A program made the translations under genes and the position numbers. A stretch of DNA of 64,000 nt, taken from positions 1 to 64,000 of the forward strand of contig NZ_JAUG01000008.1 of the NCBI RefSeq assembly GCF_000708285.2, in the 5' to 3' direction. Positions 15,982 to 24,479 of this stretch are shown piece after piece (position 1 is the first letter of the stretch; each line of letters begins with the position of its first letter). The DNA comes from Pedobacter borealis DSM 19626 (GTDB lineage: Bacteria; Bacteroidota; Bacteroidia; Sphingobacteriales; Sphingobacteriaceae). The notes below the pieces were generated by a model. It was not told the origin of the DNA. It searched no databases and worked only from the letters and a program-made list of their open reading frames with translations.

Positions 15982-17502
15982 ATGGGATGTGGAAGTTGTT
16001 CAACAGGTGGTGGTTGTACCCCTAATGGATGCAAAAGTAATGGCTCATGCGGCACCGGTGGTTGCCAAACAATGGAAGTTCACGATTGGCTATCTAATTT
16101 GGATATGCCTTCTAATTATAAACCTTTTCAGGTTACAGAAATCAAATTTAAAGGCTCACGCAAAGAGTTTTTCCTTAATAACGATAACATTTACCTCGAA
16201 ATTGGAGAACTTGTTGCCGTTGAAGGACCAACTGGTGGTTTTGATGTGGGGCACGTTTCGCTTACGGGCGAACTCGTAAGGATCCAGATGAAACGCCGTA
16301 AAACGGCGCTCGATCAGGTAACCAAAAAAATCTACCGTAAGGCTACAGAAGCTGATGTAGAAAAATGGAATGCCGCTAAAGGGATGGAATGGGAGACTAT
16401 GCACAAAGCCCGTAAACTAGCCTTGGATCTTCGTTTACAGATGAAAATCAGTGATGTAGACTATCAGGCCGACAAAACCAAAGCCACTTTCTTTTATACA
16501 GCAGATGGACGTGTGGATTTCCGTGAGCTCATTAAAAAAATGGCAGAGAGTTTCCGTATCAGGATTGAAATGCGCCAGATCGGGATGCGTCAGGAAGCTG
16601 GCCGTTTAGGCGGAATTGGCTCCTGCGGCAGAGAATTATGCTGCTCAACCTGGTTAACCAACTTCAAAACCGTATCTACTGCTGCGGCGCGTTATCAAAA
16701 CTTATCACTAAATACTTTAAAGCTTGCAGGGCAATGCGGTAAATTAAAATGTTGTTTAAATTATGAGCTAGATACCTATTTGGATGCTTTAAAAGATATT
16801 CCCGATAGAATTGAAAACCTTGATACTGAGGCTGGTTATGCCCGTCACCAAAAAACCGACATTTTCAAAAAAATCATGTGGTTCAGTTACCAGGGTGATG
16901 AAAACTGGATTCCTGTTAAAGCTGCGCGTGTAAAAGAGATCATGGCAATGAACAAGGCAGGCAAAAAAGCGCCTAACTTAAAAGAAGAGGCCGTTCAGAT
17001 TGCTGCGCCAGTTGTAGTAGAAAAACCTTTCGATTATGAAAATGTAGTTGGTCAGGATAGTTTAACCCGTTTAGATGAACGCTCGAGGGGTAAAAACAAC
17101 CAGAACAAAAACAATAATCAGAAAAACAGCCGCAACAACAACCAAAATAAAAGAGAAAGAATTCCTGCCGGAGAGAAAAATGCAGGCCCTAATAATAAGA
17201 CTCAGCAACCTCAACAGGGCGCGCAGAAAGCTCAACAAGGCGGCAAACAACAGCCTAACGGACCAAAGCCCCAACAGGCAGTGCCTAAACCACAGCATGT
17301 TAATGGGCCAAAACCTCAAAACAATAAGCCAAAACAACAGCAGCCACAAGCACAAAAGCCTGTAGTAAAAGCTGAAGGAAATGTAGCGGCCGAGGGTGTT
17401 AAGCCAGAACAGAGCAAAAATAAAAACAGAAATAACCGTAGGAAAAACAATAACCGCCGAAACAATAATAATGGCTCAGAAAATAAACCTGCTGCTGAAT
17501 AA
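15982..17502 (+). CDS. PSP1-domain protein, RicT/YaaT-like
   Basis: This 506-residue protein begins one base after holB ends. Residues 1-28 contain six cysteines (3, 6, 12, 17, 23, 28) in a Gly/Ser-rich stretch. The PSP1 domain (about 45-290) has the hallmark cysteine sets CGRELCC at 215-221 and CGKLKCC at 252-258. In Bacillus the homologue RicT acts with RicA and RicF in an iron-sulfur-containing complex that affects RNA processing. The C-terminal 150 residues are low-complexity Asn, Gln, Lys and Pro, longer than in Firmicutes, and probably disordered and RNA-binding. The last 32 bases overlap the gldH start. Confidence 0.85.
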   Translation: MGCGSCSTGGGCTPNGCKSNGSCGTGGCQTMEVHDWLSNLDMPSNYKPFQVTEIKFKGSRKEFFLNNDNIYLEIGELVAVEGPTGGFDVGHVSLTGELVRIQMKRRKTALDQVTKKIYRKATEADVEKWNAAKGMEWETMHKARKLALDLRLQMKISDVDYQADKTKATFFYTADGRVDFRELIKKMAESFRIRIEMRQIGMRQEAGRLGGIGSCGRELCCSTWLTNFKTVSTAAARYQNLSLNTLKLAGQCGKLKCCLNYELDTYLDALKDIPDRIENLDTEAGYARHQKTDIFKKIMWFSYQGDENWIPVKAARVKEIMAMNKAGKKAPNLKEEAVQIAAPVVVEKPFDYENVVGQDSLTRLDERSRGKNNQNKNNNQKNSRNNNQNKRERIPAGEKNAGPNNKTQQPQQGAQKAQQGGKQQPNGPKPQQAVPKPQHVNGPKPQNNKPKQQQPQAQKPVVKAEGNVAAEGVKPEQSKNKNRNNRRKNNNRRNNNNGSENKPAAE

Positions 17503-17962
17503 AAAGCAAATAATTTTGCTTGGCTTTTTATTCATTACTTCGCTATTTGTTGGCTGTACACCCAGCGTAATTAATAGTAATGTAGAAATTGCCAACCGCA
17601 GGTGGACCTACCGTAACCATATTTCGACACCGTTTGAGGTTAAGGATAATACTAAGGCCTATAACATTTATTTTAAGCTTAGACATACCGCCGATTATAA
17701 ATATGCCAATATTTTTATCCTTGCTCATTTTAAAGATGGCAAAAAGATGATCACCCGGCGTTATCAATACAAACTCGCCAAAAATGATGGCGAATGGTTG
17801 GGCAGTGGTTCGGGGAATGTATTTAGTTATACCCTTCCGATGTTAACTAACTATCATTTTCCCCGAAATGGTAAGTTTGAGATCGAAATCGAGCAGAATA
17901 TGCGCGATAATCCACTATTGGAAGTGAGTGATGTAGGGCTTTACGTGGAGGAAGTTAAGTAA
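17471..17962 (+). CDS. gldH: Gliding motility lipoprotein GldH
   Basis: From ATG 17471 the protein has 163 residues, with a lipoprotein signal ending in FVGC (Cys 29). The body has NRRWTYRNHISTPFEVKDNTKAYNIYFKLRHTADY broken across residues about 42-76, and ends in VGLYVEEV, the GldH pattern. GldH is an outer-membrane lipoprotein required for gliding in Flavobacterium, found also in many non-gliding Bacteroidota. I chose ATG 17471 because it directly precedes the signal peptide. The longer frame from 17396 is the low-complexity tail of the preceding gene read out of frame. The start lies inside the ricT-like gene, implying translational coupling. Confidence 0.85.
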   Translation: MAQKINLLLNKKQIILLGFLFITSLFVGCTPSVINSNVEIANRRWTYRNHISTPFEVKDNTKAYNIYFKLRHTADYKYANIFILAHFKDGKKMITRRYQYKLAKNDGEWLGSGSGNVFSYTLPMLTNYHFPRNGKFEIEIEQNMRDNPLLEVSDVGLYVEEVK

Positions 17963-18342
17963 ACCACTGCTTGGGCCAAAGCAGCCCCGCTCTGATTGGG
18001 TTTAGGGGGCTTAAATAGTACAACTGTTAAACGTAAAATAAACCCGGCCGACAGCGTTATCCAGGTTCAAGCATTTTTTCTTTATGGCCTTTTTTATCGG
18101 GATCAAGCAAAGGACGGGACTACCGGAACCGTTTATCACAGGCTTTGCTTTCCTTAAAATAAAATCTGTTGCCTTTTATCTGAAAATGAAAATTTTGTGG
18201 TGCTTCGCAAGCAGCAATCCCGTTATCCGCTATAGCTCCGATGAAAAATCGGAGGCTGTCGCTTCTACCGGGTTTAGGGTGTTTAAACCGTACTGCTATC
18301 AGGGGTAAATAAACCAACTTAGCGCAAGATTCCGTAAATGGA
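17963..18342. repeat. Intergenic region with a REP-like hairpin element
   Basis: This gap lies between gldH (plus) and murF (minus, convergent). A perfect hairpin CTCCGAT-GAAAA-ATCGGAG occupies 18236-18254. Its flanks (CCGCTATAG before it, GCTGTCGCTTC after it) match, inverted, the flanks of the different hairpin at 14655-14675. GGGTTTAGGG occurs at 17998-18007 and again near 18270. The ORFs here on both strands are repeat sequence and I do not accept them as genes. No clear poly-T terminator was found. Confidence 0.55.
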
Positions 18343-19644
18343 TTATAAGTACTGTAATAAACTTTCCAGTTTCATTCCTCTTGACCCTTTTAACAATACC
18401 AAATGATTCTGAACGAGGTTTGCCTGCAAATATGCTGCGGCTTCGGCCGGACTTTCGAAAAACATGCCCTTAAAATTGTCTTTAAATGAATAGAAATCCT
18501 TCCCGATAAAAATTAGCTGATCTAAACCACTTTCATTTGCCTGTTTCGCAATGAGTTCATGCTGTTCATGAGATTCTGGTCCAAGCTCAAACATATCACC
18601 CAAAATGGCAGTCTTTTTATCGGCCGATAATACTGCAATATTTTTCAGTGCAGCGGTCATGCTGCTTGGGTTTGCATTATAAAAATCGCAGATTACGGTA
18701 TTCTTTTCTGTTTTGGTTAATTGAGAACGGTTGTTTTTCGGCTGATAATTAGATAAACCGGAATTGATTTCATCCGGAGTCATGTCAAAGAAATCGCCAA
18801 TACAGATTGCAGCAAGAATGTTTTCGAAATTATAACTACCTGTTAAATTGGTTTTAACAGAAGAAGACACGTCATGGTTAGTCCAATCCACTTCGATAAA
18901 TGGATCACTGCTTTTTAATTCGCCTTTAATGGTATTGCCGTTTTCTGTTCCGTAATAAATAAGTTTGTTTAAGCCTGCAGCGATACTCATTTCAAGCAAG
19001 TATGGATTATCTCTATTGATAAAAGTATAACCATGGGTTTCTTTTAAATAGGCATAAAGTTCTGCTTTGCCCTTTTTTACCCCTTCAAATCCGCCGAATC
19101 CATCTAAATGTGCCATGCCAACATTGGTAATAATGCCATGTGTGGGCTGAGCAATGGTACAAAGCAGTTCTATTTCCTTTTGGTGGTTTGCTCCCATTTC
19201 GATTACCGCAATCTGCACCTCACCGGTGATGGATAAGATAGATAACGGAACACCAATGTGATTGTTTAAATTGCCGAATGTGGCAAAGGTTTTGTATCGT
19301 TCTGCTAAAACAGCATTTACCAATTCTTTGCTGGTTGTTTTGCCATTACTGCCCGTTAAACCGATTACCGGGATATTTAATTGTTTGCGGTGATAACGTG
19401 CCAGATCCTGCAAAGTGCTTAATACATTTTCAACCAATAGGCATTGACTATTTTTGGCATATTTTTCTTCATCTACAACTGCATAAGCTGCACCTTTTTC
19501 AATAGCTTGAGCAGCAAATTCGTTGGCATTAAAAAGATCTCCCTTAAGCGCAAAAAAGATACAACCCGGGCTAATGTTTCTTGTATCGGTAGAAATAACA
19601 TTGTGCTGTAAGTAATGCTGATAAAGGGTTTCTGTATTTGTCAT
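18343..19644 (-). CDS. murF: UDP-N-acetylmuramoyl-tripeptide--D-alanyl-D-alanine ligase MurF
   Basis: At 433 residues the length is normal. The N-terminal UDP-binding domain has DTRNISPGCIFFALKGD at 20-36. The ATP-binding P-loop GLTGSNGKT at 95-103 starts the central Mur ligase domain, with EMGANHQKEIELL further on. The C-terminal ligase domain includes CDFYNANPSSM and ILGDMFELG. MurF adds D-Ala-D-Ala to the UDP-MurNAc tripeptide, the last cytoplasmic step of peptidoglycan precursor synthesis. It stands apart from other mur genes here, as is usual for murF in this lineage, and is convergent with gldH. Confidence 0.95.
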   Translation of the reverse strand: MTNTETLYQHYLQHNVISTDTRNISPGCIFFALKGDLFNANEFAAQAIEKGAAYAVVDEEKYAKNSQCLLVENVLSTLQDLARYHRKQLNIPVIGLTGSNGKTTSKELVNAVLAERYKTFATFGNLNNHIGVPLSILSITGEVQIAVIEMGANHQKEIELLCTIAQPTHGIITNVGMAHLDGFGGFEGVKKGKAELYAYLKETHGYTFINRDNPYLLEMSIAAGLNKLIYYGTENGNTIKGELKSSDPFIEVDWTNHDVSSSVKTNLTGSYNFENILAAICIGDFFDMTPDEINSGLSNYQPKNNRSQLTKTEKNTVICDFYNANPSSMTAALKNIAVLSADKKTAILGDMFELGPESHEQHELIAKQANESGLDQLIFIGKDFYSFKDNFKGMFFESPAEAAAYLQANLVQNHLVLLKGSRGMKLESLLQYL

Positions 19645-19771
19645 TTTAAATAGATTGCGGAGGTAAAATTAAGAAACAAGCTCAAATAAAACACTCTTTT
19701 TCGAATCTTCACTATTTCTTCATCGATTTTGTAAGAAAAAGTGAGTATATTCATTTACTGATGAGAAAATT

Positions 19772-19780
19772 TAGGTTTGC
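19772..19780 (+). promoter_or_regulatory. Candidate -7 box for the first SusCD operon
   Basis: TAGGTTTGC matches the Bacteroidota consensus TAnnTTTGC, 36 bases before the susC ATG at 19816. No TTG was found at the expected -33 spacing, so the assignment is tentative. The motif TTAACTTAACTAGAC follows between box and ATG. Confidence 0.4.
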
Positions 19781-19815
19781 TTATCGGTCATTATTAACTT
19801 AACTAGACATAAAAC

Positions 19816-22800
19816 ATGAAGAAACTATTACAAAGTTTGTTCGTTCTGCTGCTATTTGCATCTATTGCAATGGCGCAGGAAAGAACTGTTGTGGGCACGG
19901 TTACATCAAAAGAAGATGGTGCGCCAATCCCGGGGGTAAGTATAAAGGTAATTGGTACCAATATTGGCGTATCAACTGGAGCAGATGGGAAATTTTCTTT
20001 AAAAATTTCGTCAGATGCAAAAAGTTTGCAATTCTCTTCATTAGGATTCTCAACACAGACGGTAAACATAGGTGCCTCTAATATAATCAACGTTATATTG
20101 CTTACCGATTCAAAAATTTTAGGAGAGGTGGTGGTAACGGCTTTAGGCATAAAAAGAGAGAAACGTACACTCACTTTCTCTACGCAAGAAGTTAGTGGAG
20201 GCGCTTTAGTAGACGCGAAAGAAAACAACCTGGTGAATGCGTTAGCTGGTAAAGTGGCGGGCGTTCAGATTACAAATTCAAGCGGTGCGGCAGGAGGATC
20301 TTCAAAAATTGTAATTCGAGGTAATACCTCATTAACTGGAGAAAATGGAGCACTTTTTATTCTGGACGGTGTGCCTATCGATAACTCTGAGGCAGGTAAT
20401 CCTGATGGTGCGCTAAGTGCCGGGGGAACATCCAACCGAGCCATCGATATCGATCCAAATATAATAGAAAGTGTAACTATATTAAAAGGAGCAGCCGCAA
20501 GTGCTTTATATGGCGCTGCTGCTGCTAGAGGTGTCGTAATTATTACCACTAAAACAGGAAAGGGAAAACCATCTGTAACCTTAAGTTCTGGTGTAACGTT
20601 TGATAACCCTATATTTCCTGAGTTTCAGGACAAGTATGCGCAAGGTAGCAATGGGGTGTATGTTGATGGAAACAATGGTAAACTAAGTTCATCCTCATGG
20701 GGGCCACTTATAGATGGGTTAATGGTAAACGGACAGCCCGTAGAGAAACATGATCCAAGAAAGGAATTTTTTAAAACAGGTTTTACAACAGATAATACTT
20801 TAGCAGTAAATGGTTCAACGGATAATTCTACTTACCTCGTTTCTTATTCCTATCTAAAAACCAATGGAACGGTACCATCAACAGATTTTGGACGACATTC
20901 ATTATTCACGAAATTTTCTAATAAAATCACAAAAGATATCACTGTTACGGGACAGTTTAACTATGTTAATTCTGTAAATAACCGTTTGGCTGAAGGTAAC
21001 GGGTTGGCCAGCCCGTACTGGACTGTTTATGCTGCTCCTATCTCGTGGAACCCATTCCCAACAACAAATCCTGACGGCTCACAACGTGTATACCGGGCGG
21101 CAAGGAACAATCCATATTGGCTGGTAGATAATACCAAGTTTGTTTCTGCGGTTAACCGTTTTTTACCGGTACTTACTGTGAGCTACAATCCTTTACCATG
21201 GTTAACCATAACCGAACGTGGTGGTGCGGACATTTACAATGATAATAGTAACTACCATGAAGCACCAGGAATAGTAGGTGGCGAATCTGCTGATGGTAAA
21301 ATGTATAACCGAGAAATAAATTACAAGCAGTTTAATAATGACATTATTGTTGAGGCCAAAAAGAACTTTAATGAAGATTGGTTTGGTAGCATACTTGTAG
21401 GGAACAACATTCTAAGCAATTCTCAAAGGAATGTGTTCGATAAAGGAGTAGGCTTATCTGTTACTGATTTTTACAACATCAATAATGCCTCCACTCAAAT
21501 ATCATCTATAAATAATTACACCAAAAGAAAAGTTGGCTATTATGCTCAATTAACAACAGAGTATAAAAGAATGCTATCATTATCATTAACCGGACGTTAT
21601 GATGGAACTTCAGTATTAAGTCAGGATAAAAACTATTATCCTTACGGCTCTGCCTCTGCAGCCTTTATTTTTACGGAACCACTTCATCTAGAAGATAATG
21701 CCATACTGAATTTCGGTAAAATCAGGGTATCGTATTCTTATGTAGGAAATGATAACGTAGGCCCTTATGCTTTAAATACCACTTATGTACACCCTGTAAT
21801 TTCAAACATAGAATTTCCTTATCAAGGTCAAAACGGATTTTTGCTAACCAATACTTATGGCGATCCAAATCTTAAAAATGAAGGATTAAAAGAGTTTGAA
21901 ACAGGACTTGAGCTAAAGATGTTTAGAAGTAGATTAAGTATAGAAGCTACTTATTTTGACAAAAAAAGCGTTGATTTAATCACGACTACACCTATTACGC
22001 CATCTTCGGGCTTTAATGCAGCTACGATTAATGCGGCAAGTATGTATAATAAAGGAATAGAATTAATTCTAAATGGTACACCTATTAAAACAAAAAACAT
22101 TACTTGGAATATTGGCCTTAATTTCTCTAAAATCAAAAATGAGGTTACTGAAATTGGTCAAGGACTAGATAATATACAATTTGCAGGTTTTACAAACCCA
22201 GGTATTTTTGCCTATAAAAACCAACCATATGGAGTAATATTCGGTTCCAGGTATAAAAGAAATGATAACGGCAAAATGCTGATTGATGATGACGGTTATC
22301 CAATTATTGATGACCAACTTGGTGTAATTGGAAATACAACGCCAAAGTGGAATGCAGGTTTGACTACAACTTTCACTTATAAAGGATTGAGCCTGTCTGC
22401 AGTATTTGATATGAGGTATGGTGGTGATGTATATAATTTAGATGGCCATTATTTAGATTTTTATGGAACAACCAAAAAAACTGAGGATAGAACAGCAACT
22501 AAAATATTTGATGGGATTAGAGAAAGTGATGGTGCGGTAAATACAACTGTAGCAAAGCTTGATCAAGGATATTATCAAAACAATGAAAGTGTAGTTGATG
22601 AAACTGGTGTAGAAGATGGTACTTATTATAAATTAAGGCAGGTAACGTTAGCCTATACCTTTAATCCTTCCTTTTTAAAGAGAACGCCGTTTAAAGGATT
22701 AAGTATCTCAGCTACTGGCAGAAATTTATGGCTTTACGCACCACATTATACGGGTTCAGACCCAGAGGTGAGCTTGTATGGAACGGGTAATGGGGCAAGT

Positions 22801-22863
22801 TTTACCAATTTTGTTACGCCAACCAACAGGAGCTATAATTTTGCTATAAAAGTTACTTTTTAA
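19816..22863 (+). CDS. SusC/RagA family TonB-dependent outer-membrane transporter (pair 1)
   Basis: The 1015-residue protein has signal peptide residues 1-20 and a CarboxypepD_reg-like domain at about 23-98 (TVVGTVTSKEDGAPIPGVSI). EVVVTALGIKREKR at 104-117 marks the plug start, and the plug domain runs to about 245 with FILDGVPID and ILKGAAASALYG. The 22-strand barrel ends in AIKVTF with a terminal Phe. There is no STN domain, so it is not expected to signal to an anti-sigma factor. It forms a pedal-bin importer with the SusD 11 bp downstream. The plug has GAAAARGVV where most relatives have GSRAANGV. The substrate is unknown. Confidence 0.93.
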   Translation: MKKLLQSLFVLLLFASIAMAQERTVVGTVTSKEDGAPIPGVSIKVIGTNIGVSTGADGKFSLKISSDAKSLQFSSLGFSTQTVNIGASNIINVILLTDSKILGEVVVTALGIKREKRTLTFSTQEVSGGALVDAKENNLVNALAGKVAGVQITNSSGAAGGSSKIVIRGNTSLTGENGALFILDGVPIDNSEAGNPDGALSAGGTSNRAIDIDPNIIESVTILKGAAASALYGAAAARGVVIITTKTGKGKPSVTLSSGVTFDNPIFPEFQDKYAQGSNGVYVDGNNGKLSSSSWGPLIDGLMVNGQPVEKHDPRKEFFKTGFTTDNTLAVNGSTDNSTYLVSYSYLKTNGTVPSTDFGRHSLFTKFSNKITKDITVTGQFNYVNSVNNRLAEGNGLASPYWTVYAAPISWNPFPTTNPDGSQRVYRAARNNPYWLVDNTKFVSAVNRFLPVLTVSYNPLPWLTITERGGADIYNDNSNYHEAPGIVGGESADGKMYNREINYKQFNNDIIVEAKKNFNEDWFGSILVGNNILSNSQRNVFDKGVGLSVTDFYNINNASTQISSINNYTKRKVGYYAQLTTEYKRMLSLSLTGRYDGTSVLSQDKNYYPYGSASAAFIFTEPLHLEDNAILNFGKIRVSYSYVGNDNVGPYALNTTYVHPVISNIEFPYQGQNGFLLTNTYGDPNLKNEGLKEFETGLELKMFRSRLSIEATYFDKKSVDLITTTPITPSSGFNAATINAASMYNKGIELILNGTPIKTKNITWNIGLNFSKIKNEVTEIGQGLDNIQFAGFTNPGIFAYKNQPYGVIFGSRYKRNDNGKMLIDDDGYPIIDDQLGVIGNTTPKWNAGLTTTFTYKGLSLSAVFDMRYGGDVYNLDGHYLDFYGTTKKTEDRTATKIFDGIRESDGAVNTTVAKLDQGYYQNNESVVDETGVEDGTYYKLRQVTLAYTFNPSFLKRTPFKGLSISATGRNLWLYAPHYTGSDPEVSLYGTGNGASFTNFVTPTNRSYNFAIKVTF

Positions 22864-22874
22864 TTTCGAAGAAC

Positions 22875-24293
22875 ATGAAAATCATATATTATTCAATAAC
22901 AACTTTATTACTGCTTTCCGTTACCAGCTGTAAGAAATTTCTTGATGTTAATCAAGACCCAAATAATCCAACAATGGTGCAGGAATCGTTGATTTTGTCG
23001 CCAATTGAGCTTTATACTACTACGCAAATTGCGGCGGGTTACCCGTCGGTTACTACAGCTTATTGGACACAGCAGCTGGCCTTAAATCAGGAATCGCCAA
23101 ATATCGACACTTACCGCATTACCCCTACTGATGTAAACAATACCTGGAGTTTTGATCTTTACCCAGCTATCTTTTATAATTTACGTACTATGATTAGTAA
23201 TGCGGATCAGAAAGGTAACACAGGTTATTCAGGTGTAGGAAAAGTATTACTAGCTTATAATTTAGCTGTTTGTACTGATTTATGGGGAGATGTTCCTTAT
23301 ACACAGGCTTTCCAAGCTTTAAATGGTGTAAAACCAGCATACGATTCTCAAGAAAGCATCTATAAAATTATTCAATCAACCCTTGATGAAGCTATTGCTA
23401 AATTGAATACACCTCCTGGAGGCAAACTTGTAGGTTCTGATGATTTTATTTATGGCGGAAATTTAGCTGCGTGGAAAAAGTTTGCCTATACACTTAAGGC
23501 ACGATACTATCTTCGATTAAGCAAAGCGGCAGGTTACAATGCAGCAACACAAGCAGATCTGGCGCTTACAGCCCTTCAGAATGGTTTTGCTTCAAATGCA
23601 GATAATGCTTCTCTAACCTATGCAGGAACGGCGAAAGCTGAAAACCCATGGTATCAGAATACATTACCAGGTGCGGGCGGGGTTGTTTTATCTTCGTATT
23701 TAGTTAATATTCTAAAATCAAATAACGATCCAAGACTACCAATAATGGCAAATCAAGGTTCGGGGAGCAACTATATTGGAAGAACAAGTGGTACTGCTGC
23801 TGCAACAGACCCAACTATATATGCGACCGTGGGAACATTTTACGGCGGATTTATCGACGGAGATGACAGCGGTGCGGCAGCTCCTGTATTCCTGGCTACT
23901 TATTCAGAAGCATTATTTCTTAAAGCGGAGGCAACACTTTATAAATCCGGAGCTGCTGCGGCAACACCAATTTACAGTAGTGCCATTGGAGCCCATATGG
24001 ATATGCTAAAGGTTGCTACCGCAGACAAGGCTACTTATTTAGCGGCTCACGCAACACTTGATCCAGTTACTCCGTTAAAAACTATAATTGGCGAAAAATA
24101 TATTGCCGATTTTTTATCTCTTGAAGTCTACAACGACTGGCGTAGAACGGGATATCCAAGTTTATCTGTGGTTCAAAATGCATTTAAGCCTTATATCCCA
24201 CAGCGCTTTCCTTATCCTTCACAAGAAATCACATCAAATCCACAGCCACAGCAAAGTATTGCTACTTCAACAAAGGTTTGGTGGGCTAATTAG
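22875..24293 (+). CDS. SusD-like lipoprotein (SusD-like_2 type, pair 1)
   Basis: The 472-residue protein is a lipoprotein with lipobox SVTSC (Cys 19), followed by KKFLDVNQDPNNPT, the start typical of the SusD-like_2 group rather than of canonical RagB/SusD. The helical TPR-like fold is suggested by LAYNLAVCTDLWGDVPYTQAF and by EALFLKAEATLY. It is the surface lid and substrate-binding partner of the SusC upstream. The gap is 11 bp, so the two are co-transcribed. A terminator follows at 24356. No linked enzyme indicates the substrate. Confidence 0.9.
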   Translation: MKIIYYSITTLLLLSVTSCKKFLDVNQDPNNPTMVQESLILSPIELYTTTQIAAGYPSVTTAYWTQQLALNQESPNIDTYRITPTDVNNTWSFDLYPAIFYNLRTMISNADQKGNTGYSGVGKVLLAYNLAVCTDLWGDVPYTQAFQALNGVKPAYDSQESIYKIIQSTLDEAIAKLNTPPGGKLVGSDDFIYGGNLAAWKKFAYTLKARYYLRLSKAAGYNAATQADLALTALQNGFASNADNASLTYAGTAKAENPWYQNTLPGAGGVVLSSYLVNILKSNNDPRLPIMANQGSGSNYIGRTSGTAAATDPTIYATVGTFYGGFIDGDDSGAAAPVFLATYSEALFLKAEATLYKSGAAAATPIYSSAIGAHMDMLKVATADKATYLAAHATLDPVTPLKTIIGEKYIADFLSLEVYNDWRRTGYPSLSVVQNAFKPYIPQRFPYPSQEITSNPQPQQSIATSTKVWWAN

Positions 24294-24355
24294 ATTTAGT
24301 TTTCACATGGCAGTTCGAAATGGCACTGCTTTATGATCTGATTTTATAATAAAAT

Positions 24356-24385
24356 AAGGCTTCCAATAATGGGAGCCTTATTTTT
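24356..24385 (+). terminator. Rho-independent terminator after SusCD pair 1
   Basis: AAGGCTTCC at 24356-24364 pairs with GGGAGCCTT at 24371-24379 around AATAAT, with one T-G wobble, and is followed by ATTTTTAT. It lies 63 bp after the SusD stop and before the M14 peptidase gene, so that gene is probably transcribed separately. Confidence 0.85.
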
Positions 24386-24479
24386 ATCCAGAATACGATA
24401 GTTAGCCACAAAAATGATATGATATAGGTGTTCAAATCATTTTTATTTTATGTATTATTGGTTAAACTATTATTTTTTC

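Noticed and set aside
17396..17470. N-terminal extension of gldH from 17396
   Set aside because: It is the low-complexity 3' end of the ricT-like gene read in another frame. The lipoprotein signal starts at 17471.
18084..18317. Overlapping ORFs on both strands between gldH and murF
   Set aside because: They span a REP-like hairpin element and have no recognisable protein features.
19803..20549. Minus-strand ORFs of 141 and 94 codons within the first susC
   Set aside because: They are antisense shadows of a clear SusC coding region, with no domain or promoter.
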